Of a stretch of 64,000 nt of DNA, positions 28,869-36,794 are shown piece after piece. The DNA lies in contig JADZBE010000007.1 of assembly GCA_020852275.1 (NCBI GenBank), positions 248,001-312,000 of the forward strand, given 5' to 3'. A model generated the notes under the pieces. It saw only the letters and a program-made list of their open reading frames with translations. It ran no database searches and had not been told where the DNA came from. The DNA is from Phycisphaerales bacterium (lineage in GTDB: Bacteria > Planctomycetota > Phycisphaerae > UBA1845). Position 1 is the first letter of the stretch; each line of letters starts with the position of its first letter. A program made the translations under genes and the position numbers.

Positions 28869-29666
28869 ATGAATCACGCCGCAGAATCCTCTCCCGTGAG
28901 CCAGAACGTCGCCGACTCCGCCGCCTGGGTCTGTCCGCTCTGCGCGGAGATCGTCGGAGCCCAGGGGACCCCGGGTTTCCAAGGAAACCCGGGTCCGTCT
29001 GACTCCAAAGACCTCTACGGCTCGCGGGTTTGCGCCGCCTGTGCAGGTCGATTTACCGATCGCCGCTGGATGGCGTTCATGCTGGACATGGTCGTGCTGG
29101 GGTACGCGTGGCTTCTGGTCGACGTAGTGATTCAGGTCGCCAAGGGCGATCTGCACGCGATCAGCCACATCCTGCCCCTTAATCTGCTGCTCGCGCCGCT
29201 GGGCATGATCGGCCTGCCCTGCTGGCCGATCACTCTTGCAGGGTCATTCAACTTGCGCGGAAGAGTGGATTTTGCGCAGACGCTGCTCGTGCTGGCGACG
29301 TTCGCGTGTGTCCTCCTCAAGGACGGCTTCCGCGGTCAGTCGCCGGGCAAGCACTGGCTCGGGCTTCGCGTCGTGGATCGCGAGACCTTGCGGCCAACTT
29401 CGCTTGGCGGCTCGATGAAGCGCAACCTTGCCTTGCTGATGCCGTTCTTCCTCGGTTACATCGCCGTCGGGCTGACGCTTCGCAGGCGAGGCCGCTTCGG
29501 CGAAAAGTGGGCGGGCACCGTGGTGATCGAGGACCGGTTCCGGGACAACCCGGTCTTCACGGGCGGCCGGCGGCGATGCCGCGCTTGCAGCTACGATCTC
29601 ACCGGAAACGTCAGCGGACGCTGTCCAGAATGCGGCGAAGACGTTTACCGCATGGTTCGAGGTTGA
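28869..29666 (+). CDS. RDD-family membrane protein with zinc-ribbon ends
   Basis: A 265-aa protein. The N-terminal part has CPLC and CAAC pairs (zinc-ribbon-like). The RDD domain starts near DRRWMAFMLDMVVLGYAWLL and has about three or four TM segments, with the conserved GQSPGKHWLGLRVVD. The tail CRACSYDLTGNVSGRCPECG is the zinc-ribbon tail seen on many planctomycete membrane proteins. A palindrome encodes GTPGFQGNPGPS between the two N-terminal Cys pairs. TATAAT at 28796-28801 overlaps the first possible ATG (28800), so ATG 28869 (or 28836) is the likelier start. Function unknown; RDD proteins are often exchangers or envelope proteins. Confidence 0.8.
   Translation: MNHAAESSPVSQNVADSAAWVCPLCAEIVGAQGTPGFQGNPGPSDSKDLYGSRVCAACAGRFTDRRWMAFMLDMVVLGYAWLLVDVVIQVAKGDLHAISHILPLNLLLAPLGMIGLPCWPITLAGSFNLRGRVDFAQTLLVLATFACVLLKDGFRGQSPGKHWLGLRVVDRETLRPTSLGGSMKRNLALLMPFFLGYIAVGLTLRRRGRFGEKWAGTVVIEDRFRDNPVFTGGRRRCRACSYDLTGNVSGRCPECGEDVYRMVRG
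28966..28996. repeat. Palindrome inside the RDD gene
   Basis: CCGGGTTTCC-AA-GGAAACCCGG with outer GGACC...GGTCC extensions, nearly perfect over 14 pairs. It lies in frame within the coding sequence and would form a stable hairpin in the mRNA. Confidence 0.75.
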
Positions 29667-29703
29667 GCCGCGCGGTTCGTTGCTGGGCCGCGCGGTTCGT
29701 CGC

Positions 29704-31098
29704 TCAGCCGCACAGTTCGTCGTAGATACGCATGAGGTCATCGCGGAAGCGCGCTGGACTGAAGCGCGTTTCGGCGACGCGGCGGGCATTCTCGCCACAG
29801 CGCGTGCGCAGGTCCGCGTCGCGGGCAAGGCATTCCATCGCGGCCGCGAGGGCGTGCGGCTCGCGCGGCCCCACGAGCAGGCCCGTGGCCCCGTGCTCAA
29901 CCACTTCGGGCATCGCGCCGACCCGCGTCGCCACGACCGCAAGTCCGTTGGCGAACGCCTCCAGCACGGTGATGGGCATGCCTTCGCTGTGACTGGGTTG
30001 AACCAGCACGTCGGCGCGAGCCAGCAGTCCCGCCTTCTGCCGGCCGCGGACCTCGCCGACGTAGTGCACGACGCGGGTCAGTTGACGGTCGGCGATCTTG
30101 CGGGCGAGCGTGCGGGCGTCCCCGGCGGAGCCCGGCGGACCGGCCAATATCAGCTCGAACGCGGCTCCGCGCGCTTGAAGCTGGACACAGGCGTCCAGTA
30201 GGTCGTCCACACCCTTCCATGCGTCCATCCGGGCGAGCATGAGGAACCCGCAGTCGGCGGCGGGCTGAGTGCCATTTGTGTGGCACGGGTTTTCAACCTG
30301 TGAGGTGTGGCACAGGTTTTCAACCTGTGAGGTGTGGCACAGGTTTTTGACCTGTGCAGCACCCGCGGAAAACTCTGCCGGATCATGCACAGGTTGGAAA
30401 CCTGTGCTACAGACCACCGGTTGGAAACCGGTGCCACACGGCACGGATTGGAAGCCGGGGGCACACTCCACCGGTTGGGAACCGGGTCCACTGACCAAAG
30501 GTTGGAAACCGGTGCCACGCTCGAGCTGCTTGAAACCGGTGCTTCGCTCGGCTGGAAGTTCAACCGCGTTCTCGACCACGCGGACGCTGGCGTGCGGCTC
30601 CGCGCTCAAGATCCAATCCGCCCAGCCCTGCGAGAGCGCGATCACGATGTCCGCGCGCCGCAGCACCCCGCGGATCAGCGACTGCCCCCACGCTTCGCAC
30701 TCGGCATGGAACTCATCAAACCGCGCCCCGTGCAGGTGGAGCACCACGCGGCACCCGAGCCGCCGCGCGAGCCAGGCATCCACCGCGCTGCGCCAGAACG
30801 ACATCCCGCTGCACGTGTGAATGTGCACCAGCCGAACGCCATTCTCCTTGATCGCGGTCTCGATGACCCGCCCCTGCAAGATGTGCCGCGCCACGCGGGC
30901 GAGCCACCGCTCGTGGTTGCTCTTACGCGAAGTGTCCGGCAGCGTCGTGACCGCATACCGCGCCGGCCAGTCGAGCCGCATCATCTGCCCGACCACGGCG
31001 CTCATCCCGCCGGTCATCGCCGGGTCCGGGCCGAGCACCAGCACCGCGCATCGCGTCTGAGTCGCCCGGGAATGAGTTGGTGCGAGAATGGCGGTCAT
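29704..31098 (-). CDS. GT4-family glycosyltransferase with repeat-derived linker
   Basis: A 464-aa GT-B fold glycosyltransferase, probably for extracellular glycan synthesis. The N-domain has the Gly-rich loop PAMTGGMSAVV and HIHTCSGMSFWRS. The C-domain has LARMDAWKGVDDLLDACVQL, AGPPGSAG and the EX7E motif in SHSEGMPITVLEAFANG. The interdomain linker is expanded by about 100 residues (TGFQPLVSGPG ... QVENLCHTSQVENPCHT) encoded by palindromes, an acceptable place because the linker is surface-exposed in this fold. ATG 31098 is preferred; the frame is open to 31170. Confidence 0.88.
   Translation of the reverse strand: MTAILAPTHSRATQTRCAVLVLGPDPAMTGGMSAVVGQMMRLDWPARYAVTTLPDTSRKSNHERWLARVARHILQGRVIETAIKENGVRLVHIHTCSGMSFWRSAVDAWLARRLGCRVVLHLHGARFDEFHAECEAWGQSLIRGVLRRADIVIALSQGWADWILSAEPHASVRVVENAVELPAERSTGFKQLERGTGFQPLVSGPGSQPVECAPGFQSVPCGTGFQPVVCSTGFQPVHDPAEFSAGAAQVKNLCHTSQVENLCHTSQVENPCHTNGTQPAADCGFLMLARMDAWKGVDDLLDACVQLQARGAAFELILAGPPGSAGDARTLARKIADRQLTRVVHYVGEVRGRQKAGLLARADVLVQPSHSEGMPITVLEAFANGLAVVATRVGAMPEVVEHGATGLLVGPREPHALAAAMECLARDADLRTRCGENARRVAETRFSPARFRDDLMRIYDELCG
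30280..30545. repeat. Array of CACAGGTT-NNN-AACCTGTG palindromes in the GT4 gene
   Basis: At least nine units. Examples are CACAGGTT-TTC-AACCTGTG (30311-30329), CACAGGTT-GGA-AACCTGTG (30388-30406) and CACCGGTT-GGA-AACCGGTG (30415-30433). Arms are 8 bp, loops 3 nt, units joined by G(T/A)GGTGTGG or C(T)ACAGAC-type spacers. Compensatory changes (AGG/CCT to CGG/CCG) keep pairing. Confidence 0.85.
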
Positions 31099-31261
31099 GG
31101 CGCTCACGCAAGGGAATGTCCGACGCATCGGACTCATCGGCGGATCCTGCGCTTGACTCCAACAACGCACCGCCGCGTCCCGCCCTGCGGTCTTTGTTTT
31201 CTCCGCGAGCTCCGCGCCTCTGCGTGAGAGATCACCGCGTGCGCGGTGCCGCGCGACACGG

Positions 31262-32416
31262 TCATGAGCCGCTGCACGTGCAAAGTCGCGCCCACTCGGC
31301 CTCGCAGAAGCGATCGGTCATGCCCGCGATGTAGTCGCAGATGACGCGGTAGGGGCCTTGCTCCTCGATGCGCGAACGGAACCGCGCGGGCAGGGCCTCG
31401 GGTCGTTGGAGAAATGCGCGGAAGAGTTGCGCCACGATCCGGCGCGCTTCGTCGTCGGTGCGGCGGACCTGCTCCGTGCGGTATACTTCACGGAACAGCA
31501 AGCCCTCCAGCTCGTCGATCAGCGCGCCCACTCCCGCGGAAAAAACCAGGCACGGCGCCGCAGCGCGCCGAACTTCATCCACCGACGAAAGCCGCGACAA
31601 TGCCGGCGCCGAAGCCTCGATCAGATCCGCCACGGCCATGTCCAGCATCCGGTCCAGCACGGGCCTGCGGATGGCGTGAAGCCCAGCCTCGTCCGGCAGG
31701 TCCGCGCGATCCGCCCGCGCCCGCGTCCACCAGCCGACCCGCGCCAACCTCGCCGCATCCACCAGCCCCGCGCCCATCGCGTCCTCCAGATCGTGCAGGT
31801 CGTACGCCAGCCGGTCCGCCGACGCGACGATCTGCGCCTCGACCGTCGGCTGCGGACCGGAGGAAAGCAGATCGACATGGGCGTCGTCCGCAACGGCAGC
31901 GCCGGTTTCATGCGGCCGGTCGTAGCGCGTGACGTGCTTGAGCAGGCCCTCGCGCACCTCGTAGGAGAGGTTCAGTCCGCGGTACGCCGGGTAAGGATGC
32001 TCGAGGTAATCCACGACGCGGAGCGAATGCACGTTGTGCTCGAACCCGCCGTGACCGCGCATCAGCTCCGCCAGCGCCGTCTCTCCCGCGTGGCCGAACG
32101 GGGGGTGGCCCAGATCGTGCGCCAGGGCGATGGTGTGCGCCAGCGTCTCATCGGCGCGAAGCGATTTGGCAATGAGCCGGGCGATCTCGGCCACTTCGAG
32201 CGTGTGCGTGAGGCGCGTGCGGTAATGGTCGTGCCCCGCGCCGCCGAAGACCTGCGTCTTGCTGCGCACGCGACGGAACGCCGTGCAGGAGAGGATGCGA
32301 TGGCGATCGACCTCGAAGGCGGTGCGCAGCGGATCCGGCGGTTCGGGATGCACGCGCCCGCGCGAGGCGGAGGAGGGCATGGCATACGGCGCCAAATGTG
32401 GTTGAGCTTCGGACAC
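31262..32416 (-). CDS. dgt: Deoxyguanosinetriphosphate triphosphohydrolase-like HD protein
   Basis: A 384-aa HD-domain dNTPase, which hydrolyses dNTPs to deoxynucleoside and triphosphate and so controls the dNTP pool. Conserved: ILSCTAFRRVRSKTQVF, the first metal histidine in HYRTRLTHTLEVAEIAR, the HD pair in ALAHDLGHPPFGHAGE, GFEHNVHSLRVV, and the late aspartate in ASADRLAYDLHDLEDA. The length fits the short bacterial Dgt type. The start is GTG at 32416; ATG 32380 is an alternative. Monocistronic on the minus strand, followed by repeats. Confidence 0.92.
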   Translation of the reverse strand: MSEAQPHLAPYAMPSSASRGRVHPEPPDPLRTAFEVDRHRILSCTAFRRVRSKTQVFGGAGHDHYRTRLTHTLEVAEIARLIAKSLRADETLAHTIALAHDLGHPPFGHAGETALAELMRGHGGFEHNVHSLRVVDYLEHPYPAYRGLNLSYEVREGLLKHVTRYDRPHETGAAVADDAHVDLLSSGPQPTVEAQIVASADRLAYDLHDLEDAMGAGLVDAARLARVGWWTRARADRADLPDEAGLHAIRRPVLDRMLDMAVADLIEASAPALSRLSSVDEVRRAAAPCLVFSAGVGALIDELEGLLFREVYRTEQVRRTDDEARRIVAQLFRAFLQRPEALPARFRSRIEEQGPYRVICDYIAGMTDRFCEAEWARLCTCSGS

Positions 32417-32663
32417 GAGGCGATCTCGCAGCTAAACGGACACTCGCTTAACGGAAACTGGGTGGCACGGTTTTGAAGCTGTTGCAAATCTTGAGCCGCG
32501 GGCTTCAGCCCGCGCGAGTGCTCCCAGAATTCTGGTATTCGGCTGAGCTCCGGAGCTGGCTTCCAAACAGCTTCCTAGTGCACTCGCCAAGCCGGTGTGA
32601 GCGAGGCAAGAGCATGGTTAACGGAGTACCGTAGACCATGCCACCCGCCGCTGAAGCGAAACC

Positions 32664-32747
32664 GGGTGGCACGGTCTGGCGTACTCGCCAGGCCGCGGCG
32701 ACCAAGGCAAGAGCATGGCCAACGAAGTACCGTAGGCCATGCCACCC
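32664..32747. mobile_element. 84-bp MITE-like element with about 20-bp terminal inverted repeats
   Basis: It starts GGGTGGCACGGTCTGGCGTA and ends in the imperfect complement (GTACCGTAGGCCATGCCACCC region, 16 of 20 positions paired). An 84-bp relative lies at 51507-51590 and a partial copy at about 32577-32646. The spacer 32417-32772 otherwise holds only the GCCGCGGGCTTCAGCCCGCG palindrome near 32494. No protein is encoded. Confidence 0.72.
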
Positions 32748-32772
32748 GCCCGAGTTTGACTTTCACGACGCG

Positions 32773-33279
32773 CTATGACCGCACCGCCGCCACCAGTTCA
32801 CGATACAGCGCGTCCAGCGCGTCGGGAATGACGCGAACCTGCCCGAGCACCGCCATGTAGTTCGTATCCCCATTCCAGCGCGGGACGACGTGCGCGTGAA
32901 CATGGTCCGGCAGCCCGGCCCCGGCGCAGAGACCGAGATTGAACCCAATATTCAGACCTTGGGCCTTGACGACCCGCTTCAGCAGCGCGGCCGCGTCGCG
33001 GGTCATGCGCATCAGCTCGCTGAGCGTCTCGTCCGGCAATGCCTCCAGCTCGCCGAGGTGCTCCGCCGGCGCGATCATCAGGTGCCCGTTGCTGTAGGGG
33101 AAGCGGTTCATCACCGTCATGCAGCGCTGCCCGCGGACCACAACGTGATGTTCCGCATCGCCGGGTGGGTCCGCCCAGTATCGGCAGAGGAAGCACCCGT
33201 CGGCGTGCGACTCGTCCGCGAGCGAACGGATATACTGCATCCGCCACGGCGCCCACAGGTTGTCATGGAACTCGGACAC
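32773..33279 (-). CDS. HIT-family nucleotide hydrolase/phosphorylase
   Basis: A 168-aa histidine-triad protein. The catalytic triad is HVHAHVVPRW. CFLCRYW plus downstream histidines (EHHVVV) form the zinc site typical of the Ap4A-phosphorylase-like HIT branch, and NLWAPWRMQYI at the N-terminus is diagnostic of that branch. It probably cleaves dinucleoside polyphosphates or AMP conjugates. GTG at 33279 is chosen because it sits just before the conserved NLWAPWR; the frame runs on to 33354 without similarity. Confidence 0.9.
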   Translation of the reverse strand: MSEFHDNLWAPWRMQYIRSLADESHADGCFLCRYWADPPGDAEHHVVVRGQRCMTVMNRFPYSNGHLMIAPAEHLGELEALPDETLSELMRMTRDAAALLKRVVKAQGLNIGFNLGLCAGAGLPDHVHAHVVPRWNGDTNYMAVLGQVRVIPDALDALYRELVAAVRS

Positions 33280-33583
33280 GTCGCATTTCCCGCGGTCAAG
33301 GCTCCTTTGGCAAGATTGGAAACGCAAGCCCGAGCCGCACGACCGTACGTGCAAGGGTAGGGTAGGGATGTCGGCGGCGCAAGTCGAGCGCGAGCGGACT
33401 CATGCGTATCTCGCCCGCGTGGCGTTTGACGGAAGGAGCGCGGGCGTGTTGGATGCGTAAACTCTCGCTCCAGTGTACGTACACGGCGCGGCTTGTGCGC
33501 CGGCATGTGGCACGGTTGAAAGGTGGACGAAGCAGCCGTCCAGGCCGCGTCCGCACTGTCCCGGGAACGGAGCACCGTCAGGC

Positions 33584-34549
33584 ATGGCCATACTCGTGGG
33601 CATTGATGAGGCCGGGTTCGGTCCGCTGCTGGGCCCGTTGGTGGTCAGTTCCACCATGTTCCGCGTCGCCGAGGGTCCGGAGTCACTGGAGGATTTGTGG
33701 TCGCGTCTTTCGGACAGCGTCGCGCGCGAGGGCGACCGCGGCGAACGCCGCCTGATGATCGCGGACAGCAAGAAGCTCTTCGCCGGGCGCAAGTCGCTGG
33801 CGCCGCTGGAGCGCGGGGTACTCGTGATGCTCGCCGCCCAGGGCCGCCGGCCGGCCACGTGGCTGGCGCTCCTGGACTGTGTTTCGCCCGCCTGCAAGTT
33901 GCAGCTTCGCAATTACCCTTGGTATGAGGGAACGGACTTCGCACTGCCTCTGGACGCGCAGACGGGGGACATCGGCACGCGCTCCAACCCGATCCGGCGC
34001 GACGCCCACGCGCAGGGCGTCGAGTTCGTCAAGGCCTCCTGCGAGGTGTTTCTCGAAGGCGCGTACAACCGCCTCGTCGAGGCGACGCGCAACAAGTCCC
34101 GCGTCCTGCTCGACGGCGTGCTGCGGCTGATCGACCGGACGCTTCGCGCCTCGGACGAGCCGCGCGTTTGCATTGTCGTGGACCGCCTCGGTGGACGCGA
34201 GCACTACCGCCAGCCGCTGATGACGGCGTTTCCCGATTACGCCATGCAGGTGCTGGAGGAAACCCCGGAGCGCAGCGCCTACCGCCTGACCGCGCGCGGG
34301 CGATCCGTCAGCATCGAGTTCGCCACCGGCGGCGAAGACCGCTTCCTTCCCACGGCCCTTGCCAGCATGTTCAGCAAGTACCTGCGGGAGCTGTTCATGC
34401 ACGCCTTCAACGCCTACTGGCGCACGCACGCGCCCGAGTTGACGCCGACGGCCGGCTATTACACGGATGGTCAGCGGTTCCTGCGCGACATCGCGCCGGT
34501 GCTTACCCGGCTGGACATCGACCCCCGGCAACTCGTGCGCATTCGCTAA
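33584..34549 (+). CDS. Divergent RNase HII-like protein
   Basis: A 321-aa protein with RNase HII signatures: GIDEAGFGPLLGPLVVSS (first D and E; standard enzymes have GRGPLAGP), ADSKKL, VLLDGVLRLI and CIVVDRLGG. RNase HII removes ribonucleotides from DNA. At 321 residues it is over 100 longer than typical RNase HII, with extra sequence between ADSKKL and the third acid. It may have altered specificity or be the lineage's main RNase H. ATG 33584 immediately precedes the first conserved strand. The 300-base spacer upstream (33280-33583) shows no gene. Confidence 0.75.
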   Translation: MAILVGIDEAGFGPLLGPLVVSSTMFRVAEGPESLEDLWSRLSDSVAREGDRGERRLMIADSKKLFAGRKSLAPLERGVLVMLAAQGRRPATWLALLDCVSPACKLQLRNYPWYEGTDFALPLDAQTGDIGTRSNPIRRDAHAQGVEFVKASCEVFLEGAYNRLVEATRNKSRVLLDGVLRLIDRTLRASDEPRVCIVVDRLGGREHYRQPLMTAFPDYAMQVLEETPERSAYRLTARGRSVSIEFATGGEDRFLPTALASMFSKYLRELFMHAFNAYWRTHAPELTPTAGYYTDGQRFLRDIAPVLTRLDIDPRQLVRIR

Positions 34550-34740
34550 CCTTCCGGGCGAGAACCCGAAACCGGGAATCGGGTTCGTCACCTCCGCACA
34601 GGGGGGGTCCAAGGGGCCCCGGATGACCGCTGGATTCGTGCGTTCTCCCAACTCACCGACTGGATTCCCGCCTGCTCGGCAATGGCGGGCATCGGCTTTC
34701 ACCTCGCTCTTCCGGCCCCACGGCGCCGGATGCGGAATCG

Positions 34741-34852
34741 CACTGCTCGCAGAGCAGTGGCACACGAGCACTGCTCACGGAGCGGTGGCACACGGGCACT
34801 GCTCACAGAGCAGTGGCACACGGGCACTGCTCACGGAGCAGTGGCACACGGG
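34741..34852. repeat. Four tandem 28-bp units, each with a CACTGCTC palindrome
   Basis: CACTGCTC-NNN-GAGCAGTG at 34741, 34769, 34797 and 34825, an exact 28-bp period (loops GCA, ACG, ACA, ACG; one arm mismatch in unit two). The linker is GCACACGGG-like. It sits in the 34550-35055 spacer ahead of the polysaccharide-export gene. The same palindrome recurs after the kinase gene at 39.9-40.05 kb. Confidence 0.85.
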
Positions 34853-35055
34853 CGGACGGACGTGCTTGCAGAGCAGCAGGTGGACACCCCGCAGATCCTG
34901 CGGCCTGGGCGCAGTTTGACTTTCGCTCCGGATTTGAGGATTGTGAGGGATGCCGCCGATACCGCTGGGGCGGGGTGGGGCGGGAGCCGATAAATGAGGC
35001 ATCAGTGTGGGTTTACGCGATCCGCCGGCGGGGGGGACGCCGGCAGGAGAGGTGC

Positions 35056-36780
35056 ATGATTCGTTGTTTTCGCCCATCGGATGGCTTGCTGATCGCTCGG
35101 GTGCCGCGGGCTGCCCGGCAGGTGCTGGCCGCGCTGTGCGCGCTGGTCGCGCGGCTGGCGCTGGTTGCGTTGTTGGCGGGGACGGGCTGCAACTCCATCA
35201 TGAACAGTTGGCTCGACCCCACCATCCCCGGCAATTTCACCGAGAGCAGCACCACCTCCATCCGCAGCATGTTGACGGTCGAGGATTCCCCGGCCGCCAT
35301 TCCAGGCGCAACGGACCCCACGCGTGACGACCTGAAGCCCTACCCGTTCGAGTACAAGCTCGGTCCCGGCGACGTGGTGGCCGTGGAGATTGACGAGCTT
35401 CGGCAGGTCGGCGTGCCTTTCCAGGAGCAGTTTCAGATTTCCCCCAGCGGCGAGCTGGCGATCCCCGGCGTCGGGCGTTTCGCGTGCTCCGGCATGTCGC
35501 CGGCCGAGATGGAGGAGGAGATCAAGCGTCGCCTGCGTGATTCGGAGCTGCTGACGGATCCGAAAGTCCTCGTGCTTCCGGTCAGCGTGAACTCGGCGCG
35601 GTTCAACATCTTCGGCATTGGCGTCAGCGCGGCCGCGAACGCGCCGCTGCGCGCCGCGCCCGTGCCGATCACCCGCCCGGACCTCAACCTGCTTGATGCG
35701 ATCAACCTCGTCGGCGGGCTGAACGAGTTCGTCACGGAAGTGTACGTGTTCCGCAAGGAGCCGGCGGGGTCAGCCGGCGCCGCGCCGCCCAATGGTGCAC
35801 CGGCTTTGCAGGATGCGACGGCGCCGGATGGCAAGTCCGGAACGCATGGTGCTCCGTCGGAAACCGCTCATGCGGAGCCGGAGCCGTTCAGCGCAGCGCC
35901 GACGATGGGTTCCCCGCCCAGTGAAGCAAATAAGCGAGAATCCGGTGATGGAGCACACGAAGCTCGGGCCGAGGACGAGCTGCTCGCGGCCGCTTCGCTG
36001 GAATCCGAGCCTTCGCGCGGCGACGCCGCCCAGGACACAGCCGCAACGGGTGAGGCACGGGATCGGATGAACGAGCCTCCCCCCCCTTCGAAGACCGACA
36101 CCCTTTACATCTTTGAGGACGGGCGTTTCATCCCCAACCCCGCGCGACAGGAGTCGCCGGAGGGCGAAGGCGACGCGCAGCCGGTCGAGCGCATGCCGTT
36201 CTTCGAGGCCGTGCAGTCCACGGTGGACTGGTCGCGGATCGCCGGGGAGTCGCAGTACCGCATCATGCGCATTCCGGCCGAGGCGCTGCGCACCGGCGAC
36301 CCGGCGTACCTGGTCATCATCCGCCCCGGCGACGTGATTCGCATCGTCAGCGGCGAGATCGGCGTGTACTACGTCATGGGCCAGGTCAACCGCGTGGGAC
36401 CGTTCACGTTCAACTCGGAGCAAGTCACGCTCAAGTCGGCGATCGCCTCCGCCGGGGGGCTGGGCGCGCTCGCCTGGCCGTCGCGCTGCACGATCTACCG
36501 CCGCCACGGCTCCCGCGAGCAGATGGTGCAGGTGGACCTCGACGCGATCTTCGCCGGCAAGCTGGACGACATCGAAATCCGCCGCGGGGACATCATCAAC
36601 GTGGGCACCAGTCCGTTCGCCCCGTGGCTGCTGAGACTGCGGGCGTTGACGCTGCCGAACCCGACCTCGACGGTGGGCTACAGCTTCACGTACTCGCGCA
36701 ATTTCGCGGACATCGACTCGTTCGCCGTGCAGCCCAACCCGGCGACGCGACCCAAGAAGTTTGAGCAACTGTTCCCCTAG
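35056..36780 (+). CDS. Polysaccharide export lipoprotein, Wza-like
   Basis: A 574-aa outer-membrane polysaccharide export protein. The signal sequence has a probable lipidated Cys at residue 45 (ALLAGTGC). The Poly_export domain has YKLGPGDVVAVEI, FQISPSGELAIPGVG and DPKVLVLPV. A long acidic Ala/Pro/Glu-rich insert (about 230-380) separates it from SLBB-type repeats (RPGDVIRIVSGEIGVYYVMG, VNRVGPFTFNSEQVTLKSAI, EIRRGDIINVG). It forms the outer-membrane pore of Wzx/Wzy-type export. AGGAGAGG precedes the ATG. It is followed by exosortase and Wzc-like genes, so it belongs to an exosortase-type exopolysaccharide locus. Confidence 0.9.
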   Translation: MIRCFRPSDGLLIARVPRAARQVLAALCALVARLALVALLAGTGCNSIMNSWLDPTIPGNFTESSTTSIRSMLTVEDSPAAIPGATDPTRDDLKPYPFEYKLGPGDVVAVEIDELRQVGVPFQEQFQISPSGELAIPGVGRFACSGMSPAEMEEEIKRRLRDSELLTDPKVLVLPVSVNSARFNIFGIGVSAAANAPLRAAPVPITRPDLNLLDAINLVGGLNEFVTEVYVFRKEPAGSAGAAPPNGAPALQDATAPDGKSGTHGAPSETAHAEPEPFSAAPTMGSPPSEANKRESGDGAHEARAEDELLAAASLESEPSRGDAAQDTAATGEARDRMNEPPPPSKTDTLYIFEDGRFIPNPARQESPEGEGDAQPVERMPFFEAVQSTVDWSRIAGESQYRIMRIPAEALRTGDPAYLVIIRPGDVIRIVSGEIGVYYVMGQVNRVGPFTFNSEQVTLKSAIASAGGLGALAWPSRCTIYRRHGSREQMVQVDLDAIFAGKLDDIEIRRGDIINVGTSPFAPWLLRLRALTLPNPTSTVGYSFTYSRNFADIDSFAVQPNPATRPKKFEQLFP

Positions 36781-36794
36781 AAACATGCACACGC

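Noticed and set aside
34741-34852. Regular 28-bp repeats considered as a CRISPR array
   Set aside because: Units abut directly with no variable spacers, the repeat itself is a short palindrome, and no cas gene is near.
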